DNA of 64,000 nt from assembly GCA_964036195.1 (NCBI GenBank), contig OZ038452.1, positions 1 to 64,000 of the forward strand. Reading direction: 5' to 3'. The DNA comes from Sphaerolaimus hirsutus. Lineage: Eukaryota > Nematoda > Chromadorea > Monhysterida > Sphaerolaimidae. Shown here piece after piece: positions 9,958-20,432 of the stretch. Every line of letters begins with the position of its first letter. Within the stretch, counting starts at the first letter, position 1. The position numbers and the translations under genes were made by a program. The notes below the pieces were generated by a model that saw nothing but the letters and a program-made list of their open reading frames with translations, searched no databases and had not been told where the DNA came from.

Positions 9958-12926
9958 AAACGACAACAGGGAGTGTTTTATTTAGTTGGGGTCCAATTTT
10001 GTGAATGTGGATGGGTCCACAAATACAAAATTAGAAGATGTAGGAAACTGTAACGGTAGTCGGTATGGTATGGAAATGTTCTAGATAAATTTAGGATTTT
10101 CAAAATTGGGATGCTGTAATGAAACAAGCACCTTCTCGGGTCCGAGCTAAATAGTTAGAATAATATTAGGATTTCTGTAACTGTTTTTCCAAAACTATAA
10201 CCACAAAACCCAAGAAAACACTCCAAAAACACTTTCACGATGTAATGGGGGTGTTCCACAAGTGATGGGACACCAAGTAAAATGAGTTTTTTCATAGGCT
10301 CTCTAAAACGCAAGTTTTTTATTGGGATCGGGGTCTGTTCTAGAAATAGTGGGACGCCCTGTGAAACCTAGAAAATAGGAATAGGTCACAATTACGTAAT
10401 TTCGCTCTGCACAATACCCCCTTGAGTACACAGATAACCCCCCAGAGGACTGCAGAGTGAGCCAGAGGCGCCTGATCACCGCCCCAGGTTCTTTCCAGCT
10501 GAACAAAGAACTGTACAGTCAGTCACAGGGGGCAATTTTGGGTTCTTATTGGGTTCTTGTGTTTCTCTGCTTTTCTGTAACTTGTGTGCCCACTGTGCAT
10601 TTACTGCTGCTGAATTACACCTATTGAAGTTATCTACTTATCATTTATTCATGCACAATATGGTAAAGTCTGTTGTATGCAATTTACAGCTCACTTTGCA
10701 GTATTACCCTACCTATTATTCTTCAATTTTACCTACTATCCGCTAGGCCAGATAGGTATATTGTGGTTGTTGTGGGTTGAGTTTGCTGCTCAGTGTTGAC
10801 TTGGAACTTTCTCTCCGAAAACTACGAAGTGTGGTGTTGAAAGCAGAGTTAGCCGCTTACTGGGTTCCGAAGTACTGCCCCTGAAGGTGCAAGAAAAGTG
10901 CCCTGTAAGACTATTCTGCCCTACAACAAACCCTCTGAGAGCTAGGGCTTCAAATGGTGCGATTTCACAATTGACTTATGTCACAATTTGCCATTTGCTC
11001 AGAGTTACAAGCCACCCCAAAGTCACCATAGGCCAGAAGTTTACTAGCTCCCACAGGGTCTTTCAATAAACAGAAACAGCTGCTCTTATCGAAAATTGGC
11101 TCTAGGGGTTCTAGAGTCAACTATTATGCTAGAGCGGCCGGATGCTAATGTGTAAGCCGGCATCACAGCTGGGCCAGCACTGCTCAGCCATGGCGGCGCC
11201 TCCTTTGACTGCGGGTGAGCCAAGGTGCTGCCTATTGTTCAGAGCTCCAGACTAGCCCCAGAGTCTGAAACCAGTCTGCATCATTGAGTTTACGGTTCTA
11301 CATGGTACGTGTGCCGACACCTGACCGGTCCTGCTTCCCCCCGTCTCAAATTTAGTTGCAAATTGAGAACGCGGCGTTCTCTGATGCACAGCATAGGCAC
11401 ACGCGCTCTGAGAACCTAGCCCCGCTAGCCATTAGACCGTCCTCAATTGATGTACCCTGCCCCGCAATTAGTGCGCTTGTCTGGACTGGCAGTCAGACAT
11501 TAGGGCGAGCCTCAACAACTCAATCAACTGCTTTGTTGCTCCAATGCATCTTGGGGAGAGTGCAAAGGAAAAACCAAATTCATTTTATTTTACTTTGTTC
11601 TTTCTCATGAGTATTACTTTATTATTGTATTCTTATTATGTATTATCTTGTATTATCTTATTGATGCCTATTTAGACACCATTGTTTTGTTTCAGTTCAG
11701 GTGCGCTTCTTGAAGTTCACCAAAACCCTATTCTATCTCAAACAATCAATTATCCACTGTCCACTTGGGTGAAGTTTACTTGATAGCTCAATTAACATTA
11801 ACAGTAGACCACGCTTCTTGAAGTTTGGTCGACCCCTATTCTATCTCAAAGAACCATATCTGTTAATACACTTAGCACAAACCACTAAAAAAACACCTGA
11901 GTTAGCATAAAAAAATGACAGAGTAATCCCTGAGATAGGAGCAGAGCTGAGGTGAGAATGGAAGTTGGAGTAAATATAAATATATTTTATATATATTTAT
12001 GAATTTATTTATTATTTTAATGAATGACAGATATAAACTTGTATGTTTATACCTGACAATTATGTCATAAGCTTTCATAGCTATGAATAGCCAACTTACT
12101 TTCCAAAAACAATGACTTAGCAATTAATTTTGGTTTATCCAGAGCAGGAACCCTTTTGACATAACTTATAGCTAACTTACTTAAGCATGCCTACATGCAC
12201 AATCCATGCTAACATATGAAATATGCTTAGCTGACTATGAAATCACTAAAAGATAAGTTAAACATAAAAATCAAACTCTCAAAGACTCTGAAATTCAATA
12301 GCAATAAAATTATTGGAGCATGTTATGTGAACACCCATGTGTTCCCTATACATATATGTATGCTAATGTAGCTACGGGCTTAGCTGGTTAAGCTCACTTA
12401 ACAAGTTAATGCCCAAAAAAACCCAAACAAAATTCTGAAAACCCTCAAAGACTCTGATGTATGACAACAATGTTAAATGACACGTGATGTTATTTGAACA
12501 TTCTTATGTCATATGTGAATATATGCATAAATGCATAGATCTGTTAACTCACCAATTTCAGAAATATATCGAAGTATAGTATTATTGTATGAGGAGTTAT
12601 ATGGATAAACACCGGCATGTGATATGCACACATATGTTATGTGGACATGTATGTTCATTAAACATGAGACTTATGTTTGAACATATGTAGACTGGAACTA
12701 GGAACATATATGTATGGAGACATACTAGCTACTGTAGTTTGTTTGTCAACCACAGCTTTTATGTCAAACAAACTATTTAAAAAAATATTCTACTCACGCG
12801 TATACGCACATATACATATGTCAGCATATGCATATGGGCTTATACACGTACAATTTTATGAACTTCCATTCTAACTTCAACTCTGCTTAATGCGAAGTAA
12901 CCACACGTGCACACCACACTCCGCTA
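9958..12926. other. Non-coding stretch, mostly AT-rich
   Basis: No gene supported. A 45-bp motif occurs twice, at about 11704-11748 and 11812-11857 (shared core CTATTCTATCTCAAA). Near 12150-12860 the DNA is rich in CATATG/ACATATG words, and the phrase CTCAAAGACTCTGA occurs at about 12277 and 12447. Open frames are short and lack coding character. Confidence 0.55.
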
Positions 12927-13458
12927 CTACCACCAGACGACAAACACGATCACGCCGATCATAAAGCCCACGGCTGGCTGCAGGGCGGAGCCATGATTGC
13001 ACAGGTTCCCCGTACAGTGGCAGCGGTGCTGGTGCACGCCCGACTCCCAGGAACGTGTCTGACAGGACTCGGAAGCCGGAGGAGCCCCGTAGCCACAGCG
13101 CTTCTCAACGGACACGGCAGCTACGAAAAGTCAAGTTGTTCGCTCAAAACTACTTTGCTTAGTCAGTACTTATGGTAGGGGACCAGATAAACTAACTTCC
13201 GAGAGCAGTTTCCGTCTTGACACAGTAGTGTCCTGAACACACGCCGCACGGCAAGTGGTCCAGGCTCTGGCGCCAAGCTGGAGTAACAGCGCAGTCATAG
13301 CACTCGGTGGCTGAAGTGATAATGTAAAATTGTCATTTCTGATGCCTCAAGTTGTCTACTCTCAACTCACTGGAACCTAGTCCTCCCGGCAAGTATCCGT
13401 ACAAGCCAATAAGCAGCGCCAGACACAGGAAAACTGACACCGCTCCGAATAGCAGCAT
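12927..13458 (-). CDS. Ly6/three-finger-like secreted or GPI-anchored protein
   Basis: Three minus-strand exons give a 131-residue protein with consistent phases: 13458-13371 (ATG), 13310-13197 and 13120-12927 (stop TAG). Donors are GTGAGT and GTTAGT; acceptors are CTTCAG and TTCGTAG. Residues 1-25 form a hydrophobic signal peptide. The mature part has ten cysteines in a CYDC ... CGVCSGHYC ... C ... C ... CHCTGNLCN order. The final C.C...LCN resembles the closing motif of Ly6/uPAR and nematode ET-module proteins. A hydrophobic C-terminus (AVGFMIGVIVFVVWW) follows, as in GPI-anchored members. The protein should go to the cell surface; ligand and role cannot be read. An AATAAA lies on the opposite strand near 13575. 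The gene model is good, the family call moderate. Confidence 0.72.
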
Positions 13459-13915
13459 GCTATAGGACCCCGAGAAGCAGCACGTCCACCAGACGCCGCG
13501 CCGCGGTCATCGAACCACCGCCCTACTGCGGCGAAACTGGTCGAAGTCAGTAGGCACGCCCGGAATTTCCCTCAATAAAGCCATCGCTGTCGAATAGCTG
13601 GTAGCGCTGATAGTATTTAGTAGAATGAATGAGACCTGCGCAATGGCAGTTTTATTTAGTCATTCAATAATGAATAAAAATGAAAAAGGCCAAAATGCAG
13701 GGTAATTCAGTGAGATGGCACAAAATTCCTGAGGCACATGAAAAGTAGAAATCATGTCAGCGAGAAATGAGTAAGCTAATCCTAAGCGACTACAGCTATT
13801 AGACAGAAATGGCAGAAAATGAGGGCGATCCTACGTCAAGTACTTGGCTAGTCATGCACAGTTTCTCTTCACAACACTTCACAATACGCCCCACCCCGCT
13901 TCAATGTCGGGTGAA

Positions 13916-14285
13916 CTAGCACTCGGACTCGGTCACCACAGGCTCCGGCAACTGGGCAGTGCGCATCGAAGTCGGCGAACCCCTGAGGAATTAGTGGGCT
14001 TAGCAGTGTCAAGTTTCAAAAACACTGAAGTAAGACAAACTAAGCACACCTGGGCGATGCGGACGGCACCCTAGCGAACGACACCAGCGCATCCGTACTC
14101 GGAACGCGCGTGCAGTAGCTCGAAATCGGAAGCGAAACTGAGAATAATTGACTAAGTAGAGTAAAGAACGTAAACCCATAGCTACTCCCAAAGGTAACCA
14201 ACCCTCCCCCGTAACGTCGCACCTCGCACAACGCACCAATGACCCGGTGCGTGCCGCCAAGTGACCGCACGCCGCACAACGACAG
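13916..14285 (-). CDS. 3' exons of an unrecognised gene with paired cysteines
   Basis: Three exons on the minus strand join with matching phases: 14285-14203 (enters phase 2, leaves phase 1), 14137-14050 (leaves phase 2) and 13982-13916 (stop TAG). Acceptors are TTTTTAG, ATTCTCAG and TCCTCAG; donors GTTGGT and GTGTGC. The first exon encodes CRCAACGHLAARTGSLVRC then ARC, a C-x-C-x2-C...C-x2-C arrangement that could bind zinc. The rest is Ser/Pro/Thr-rich and ends VVTESEC. The 5' part was not found. A short ATG exon at 15672-15620 (MDTYPHVSTCLASRPPAKG) could belong to it, but its phase does not join directly. No family is recognised. Confidence 0.4.
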
Positions 14286-16412
14286 CTAAAAACGGGAAAC
14301 GGTTCAGTCTAGGGGTGGCGCATTAAGCTGATTGCCTTCTAAAGGAGACACTAACGACCTCCCATGTGTCCCAAAAGTACCAATACCACTCAACTTTATT
14401 AATTTCCAAAACTTTTAGCAAAGTTGTGAAAATCATGGATGCTTTTCACAACCCTCTCTTCAAAAATAAGGAAATATTCGACTTTTAATTTTGTTTTGAG
14501 CACCTTCTCTCTAAGCAACTCGAGGAAAAACCATTGGAATGAATAACAGTTTCTCAAAATGCCTTTTCATATTTTTTTTGGCTAATCAAAGAAAAAAATC
14601 AAAAACTGACCAAGACTAAAATGCTAATAGCCCACATTTTAGCTGGGTGATTCTAGCCAATTTTATCTAGAAAACCTGCAGTGGAAAGTAGCCAATAGAA
14701 TAAGCTCAAAAACTCTGTCTCAAGAAATAGGAAATACTCAACTAAAAGTCACTCAATTCTGTAGCCAAAAGCTCAAAAATATGTGACTAACACTGTCTTA
14801 TCATATTTCAGCCAAGATAACTAGCACAGCTCTGTTGATTACAAGATACCAAAATACCAGATGTGGCATTTTGGCTCACACCCAGCTAACTAGAAAGTAA
14901 ACAACAACTGGGGGGCCGATAAATTATGTCGGAACGCGCGCGTTAAAATATGCACGTTCCAGGGACCTACCGCTAGTAAAAAGTAAATTTAATAGGCAAA
15001 ATTTTCAACTTTTGAACGGATTGTCGTATGAAGACGTATGAGCACTCATTTTGTTCGCGCTGACGAGGCGAGTTCAGATCTGTGCTCCATGTCTTCATAC
15101 GATGCTTCGTTGGCAAATAAGAAATAATTTTGTAAATTTTGGGTACATAAAAATTTATTTATGACACAACCTGTGGTATTTAAGCACTTTTGGGCTACAT
15201 GGAGGGTGTTCTCATGCAATGCCCTGCTAGCCTTGTTGATTTGTCTGCCAATCATTTATATCCCCCTACTTTCCTTATTCTCACTATACTATTACAAATT
15301 AACAATTTCCATTTATTTTATTTTATTTAAACGATTTATTTTATTACTTCTAATGCAAATACTAAGCTCAGATTACAAAAAATAATAATAATAACAAATG
15401 ATTTTGGGAAAATACCATTAAATTACCATACCAGTAACATACCCCACCAGAACAGTTTTCCAATTAAATTATTCTTTCCACCAAAAAACTCCACTACTCA
15501 ATATATAAAATGCCCACCGGTCATACACAATTTTTTTTTACATAATATTTTCAATCCACACAAACTTTGCGCTTCTGTTGTTCTGAGACACTCCTGGAAC
15601 ACGGGGCCCGTGTTCACCCTTGGCGGGGGGACGGGAGGCCAGGCAAGTGGATACGTGTGGATAAGTATCCATGATCTCACAGTTTTACCCGACTTTTGCG
15701 CAAATTTCCCTGTTATTCACTAGTAGCATTAGCATCTAGCTAGCCCTATCTTTTCTTTCCCAATCTAGAATAATGTATTTTACATTTTTTTATGCCAAAC
15801 ACATCAACCGATTGTATTTTCGCAACCCAGGATACTACTAAAACTATAAAACTACCCGAAACATTTACTCAATCTGATTTAATCAAACTCACTATCGAAT
15901 ACGCACCACACCCACGCGAGGGCCTGAACGTCTTCCACAATGTCGAACGACGACAATTCGCGTATGTCACGGCGTCGTATGCGCTGTCGATACAATGTGT
16001 CGTGTGGACCTCCCCATCATTTGTATTCCTGTAATTTACATGCTACAAGTTACCTTTCAATTTCTATTCAGTAGTTTTATTTCGACCAAATATCGACAAA
16101 TTTAGACACCAATGGCTCTGGCAGCACTTGCAGCACCAAACAAAAGCCGAACCCAACCCACCAGGGCCATGACAAAAGACAGCTCCACCAGCTGTCCCGT
16201 TCCAGTTGACAAAATGTAAACATGTGCAACACCTGCGGTGAAAGTAACAACGTTAACGCTAACCCAGTCACCAGAGCCTGGTTCTTGTGATGAACACTCT
16301 TTTCCCAGCAGAAATTGCTTTCTACCACACACCCATTTTATCTCAGCGCATACCTCGTTTACAAACTGCATTTTTCTCACCGATCAACTGCACAAATAAC
16401 TCTACCTTTCAG
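14286..16412. other. Stretch without a firm gene
   Basis: Mostly AT-rich. A hairpin at about 15027-15101 pairs CGTATGAAGAC...GAGCAC with GTGCTCCATGTCTTCATACG. A plus-strand frame at 15792-16034 (80 codons from ATG) and an open stretch near 16105-16215 lie just upstream of the helicase gene and could be 5' exons of it, but no splice path was confirmed. Confidence 0.4.
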
Positions 16413-18895
16413 TCTGGCCACCTGCCAAACACCCAAAAATGTGTACAGGGTCAGTCAAACTTGACCTGGTACTGGACATGCTAGCAGAATTAGAACGGAG
16501 ACAGAGACCAGACATAGATTTGGGACCCAGCCAGATCAGAAATGAGAATGTACCAGCCCAGAGAATGGTCAGCCACATCACCGAGGTGGTTGGTCCGTCG
16601 CACGCCGGACCGCCAGGCACAGTGCGCGGAGAGCTGGTTATAGCCGGACTGGAAATCAATCCCAGGAACCGCGCCAAGCACCCGGCTCCCCGGGGCAGTT
16701 ACAAACGACAGATGGCACTGATCCTGTGGAATGATCCAACCAGAGACGGAGTCCTGTATGCCCGCGGAATCATGCACGATGGCAAAATTGACAAGGGCTT
16801 GCATCTTTCTCACGATACACTGAGCCCAGCCAAAATACGAGATGTGCTGACCCGGATACCCTGGGAAGCATTGCACGGAACAGAGGCCAGCGTCCACAGC
16901 GATCAGGGAACTTGGGTGCGACTGCACCTGCACACCCCTGCAACGCTGCTATGCCAAGCACAGGATGCTGTTCCCAAATTCCATCTCGCCATTGGCCATT
17001 ACACCACGTGCTTGGGATGGAGAGGCTGTGAGGTGACTATGCTGACCACGATCACTGGAAAAATGGAAAAAGGCAAAATAGTGCCAGATGTCCTAGTGAT
17101 GCAAGAGCTTCACACTCTGGGACAAGCGCATTACGAGCAGAATGAGGTGGAAATGCGGCGGATGACTCAGGATTTCTGGATCAGTGACAAGATCATGCCA
17201 CCAGCCGTGGTGGTGAGCCTACAACATGACCACCCACTTTTATGGGTCTCGGGCATCAGGGTCGGCGGACGCCACGTCCGGCCAATTTTGAAGAACATCC
17301 GATGCGTCAAGAAACTGGCTGACCTGGCACCGCACAGCCCGGTCAGCAGCACAGATCCAGTGCCGCTGTTCCAAAATCTGTTCATTCCCTTTAAGGTACC
17401 AAAAGCAGTCAGAGTTCAAGGGCTGGACAGACAAGAATTGAGCACCGAGGAAGGGTTTGCAGATCTGACGCGGTTGGCATTCGCCCCGGATGCCCATGTG
17501 GCAAACGCGCCCGCTTACACGGCAGTGGAAAAGAAAGAAATCTTGCTGGAGTATCAGTATTGGCAAGCCTACCATTTTGCAAAGAACATTCGCACCAAAC
17601 CAGAAGCGGAGCAATTGGCCATTTACGAAGCAATGGTTGATCTCTGCTTTGACCACTCGGTGGCCAAACTAGTCAGCGCAATGTGCTGCACCAGAAAACA
17701 GAGGGCTCCATGGACTAGTGACTTCACGATCACTAGGGCCAATGACTACAGCTATATCACATTCATGGTCACGTTCCCTCGAGACCAGAAAACCACATGG
17801 ACCAACCGCACGCCGGTCAGGGTACTCTTTGATGGGCCAAAGTTGGACTTAGCAGGACAAATCTCATCTGTCAGGCTGATCAAACAAGGTACCCAGCAGC
17901 AAATCGGCATCTCAGTAATGTCAAAAGGAGGGCTCCAGTACCTAGAATGCCACACTAAGCTGGGACGCAGCAAAATAGCGTTCATGGCATGCGAGCAAGA
18001 CACGGATGACAAAGATAAGCGGACATGGATCAAACACGCTTCAGCGATCATGAACCCCAGTAAATCAGCAGCTGAGTTGGAAGTACTGAGACTGCACCTG
18101 CCCAACCAGTCAAAACTGGCAGCGCACGTCAAAACAGTGACAAGTGATCAGAGAGTGTACAAGTATCCCGAAGGGTTCCCCGAGAACGCAAACGAAAAGC
18201 AGCAGTCAGGCTTGAGTAAACTAAGAACCAATAATGTACGTCTCACCGTCCAAGCCGGGGCGGGATGTGGCAAAAGTGCATTCTCCATCTGGGGAATGGA
18301 TGACCATCTGGAATCTGATTGGGAACGACACGATTCCGAACCACTGGCCACGAAAGTTCTCTTTGTGGCGGGAGATAATGGCGCCACAGACCGACTCCGC
18401 GAAGAAGTCAACCACCGAATTGAATTTGGTGACCCAACGCGAAAACCTTGGAGTCACTATCAAATGAGAGCAACTTCAAGAAGTGTTGAGCAAAACGAAA
18501 GACTCCGAAACCGACAGACGGACCGAGGGTGCCATTTGGGTCGAGCCGATCCAGTTCCGCTGGAATGGCTAGAAAACGTCAAAAGTTGCTTGGAGGAAAA
18601 AGAAGCCTGGACAGCACAAGAAGATAGAGAAATTAGCCAGAACCACCAGGTGACTATCCCAGACTGTGCAGAGAACACCGGAGTGTGACAAAATTCAGAC
18701 GAGTATCTATCGTAACCTTATAAGCCTCTTATTGAACTTGACTTCTCGCACGGTTTTGCCACCTTCCGGAGTGCTGGGCATGGTCTGGGACTGCCCCAGA
18801 TTGTAACCGCCACGATTTCCACTGCTCTGTCGAGATTGTCTGAGAGCAGGTTCAGCATGCTGATTGTCGATGAAGCAACCAAAACGTCTTAAAAT

Positions 18896-19015
18896 CACAA
18901 TCGTTAAAAAAGTATTTGCATTTACTCAAAGCTACGTATTCCCATACTTAATGTGTTGTTTCTCACCAAGAACTCAATACTTTACATTTACTCCAAAAAT
19001 GTTTTAACGATTCTG
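18896..19015. mobile_element. 120-bp hAT-like MITE between motifs II and III of helicase
   Basis: Terminal inverted repeats CACAATCGTTAAAA (left) and TTTTAACGATTCTG (right, i.e. CAGAATCGTTAAAA inverted). They resemble the CAGAGTTGTTA ends of the full hAT at 40743-46748. It lies exactly where homologous helicases have an unbroken stretch between DEAT and GDSRQL. Removing the segment between the two GTC words that flank it restores an open frame reading TKTSKLELGELL. In-frame TAA stops occur at 18890 and 19005. No GT-AG pair removes it cleanly. Confidence 0.6.
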
Positions 19016-19572
19016 GTCCAAACTCGAACTCGGCGAGCTGCTGTGCCTCATGGATGAAAGCGATGGCATTCGGCGCCGCTGCGTCGTTCTGCTGCTAGGT
19101 GATTCCCGTCAACTGGCGAAACCCATTCTTTCACAAACACCAATCAGACGGGCAGTGGAGGCAGTCAACAATGAAAGCGCCCTTGAGAGAATGTGCGCGG
19201 TCTCCACCGCGGACGAGAGGCTCCACCTGAATCAGATCTACCGCGCTTCCGCTGACCACACTCGGCTCGTGAGCAGCTTGATCTACACAGGGGAACACCT
19301 AGTAGCTGCACCAACGCCAAACACTCTAGAAGATTACACAAGAGTGACGCCACCGGGGTTCCCGCTGCCATACAGATGCCAGCCAGATGGAACCAAACGC
19401 TATGCACCAGCCATCTATTGGGTCGACGTTGAGACGAAGCGGGCCGCAGACGGGGATGAGAGAGACCAATCACTGCGCCACTGTCAACAGACACGCGACC
19501 AATTCAAGCAATTCATATTCCATTGGTTCCAGGCCGCCGGTGGCAGTGCTTTTGAGAAACTAAGAGTCCCAC

Positions 19573-19894
19573 CAAAGTTGTTAAAATGTGTTTACTTTTA
19601 CTCTAAAGTGTCATATGCACAAATACCAACTAATATTTATTTATTCACATACTTCCCGGCATACAAAAACAACATGCTTACAATCTAAAAATGACAAAAC
19701 ATGTCCAGCGATTTGTGATTTAAGTTTGAAAATCTTTTAGAAAATCAAAGCAAGACTTGCTGAAAATGAATCTTGCCTTGACCTTTCCGACCAAAAAAAA
19801 CCAGGGGCAAGCATGTTCTGTATGGAGGGACAGTATAACACAAATACTTTATGCTCATGTACTTCATTTAGTACTGCTCCTTTTAACAACCCCG
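19573..19894. mobile_element. hAT-like TIR insertion carrying an intron, copy 2
   Basis: Ends CAAAGTTGTTAAAA and TTTTAACAACCCCG. The GTGTTTACTTTTACTC after the left end is the homologue of GTATTTGCATTTACTC in the 120-bp insertion at 18896. Using GTGTTTAC (19588) and CATTTAG (19871) as splice sites joins VPPKLLK to LLLLTTPVLTYYKDF in matching phase 1. The flanking 8-mers AGTCCCAC and GTTCTCAC agree at 5 of 8 bases, a weak trace of a target duplication. Confidence 0.5.
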
Positions 19895-20372
19895 GTTCTC
19901 ACGTACTACAAAGACTTTGTCAGGGACTTCGAGCAAGATGTCGCCATGCTGACGCGCGAGTGGGGCAGACAGGGCATGCCGAATCTGACGGACCACATCT
20001 CGACGTGCGACATAGCGCAAGGGTCACAGACGGAGGATGTGCTGTTGGTTCCTGGCTGGAATCTCAACACCAGATACCAGCAGCTTGCCCATCTCACAAA
20101 CATGCTCCGCCTGTGTGTGGCCCTCACCCAGCAGAAAAGGTCCATCATCATAATGACTGACTTCGAACCGATCTTCAAGCTTTCCAAAACCACCACCCAC
20201 TGGCGGCAACTCTTCAAGACGATCTGCACGACAGGCGCATGCATCATGCGGACTCATCGCGCAGAACGGGCCCGCGACCTGTTGGAGCTCGGCGACACGC
20301 CGTGCGTAGTAGCCAGTGACCTGAGAGAGTTTTTCGGCAAAAGTGGCTGTGAGGTCAAGTTATGGAAAGTTT

Positions 20373-20432
20373 GAAAAGTCAATTGCGGCCTTCGCAAGGG
20401 AATTGACTTTTCATACTGCACGTTTAATAAAA
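20373..20432 (+). terminator. 3' hairpin and poly(A) signal of helicase copy 2
   Basis: Identical hairpin to the one at 6503: GAAAAGTCAATT...AATTGACTTTTC directly after the stop codon, then TTTAATAAA. Its identity between copies shows only recent duplication; the position right at the stop codon suggests a 3'-end or RNA-stability element. Confidence 0.5.

Larger units (their letters stand above)
16413..20374 (+). pseudogene. UPF1-like SF1 helicase gene, copy 2 (long, disrupted)
   Basis: A long exon runs from an acceptor-like TTTCAG|TCTGG at 16413 (first ATG 16439) to 18682. Its final part has Walker A AGAGCGKS (residues 606-613 from that ATG) and a motif Ia-like VLFVAGDNGATDRL. A 42-nt in-frame intron (18683-18724, GTGTGA...ATAAG) leads to exon 2 with motif II MLIVDEATK (18866-18883). 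Exon 3 has motif III GDSRQL (19098-19115) and motif IV QIYR. After an intron (19588-19871), exon 4 (19872-20374) has motif V DIAQGSQTED and motif VI. This order is that of UPF1-like SF1 helicases, which unwind nucleic acid with ATP. The N-terminal 590 residues are not recognised. Against function: a 120-bp insertion after motif II brings stops with no GT-AG remedy, and the motif VI arginine is Gln (CAG, 20129-20131). It is probably a recent pseudogene of a family that may be active elsewhere. Confidence 0.8.
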
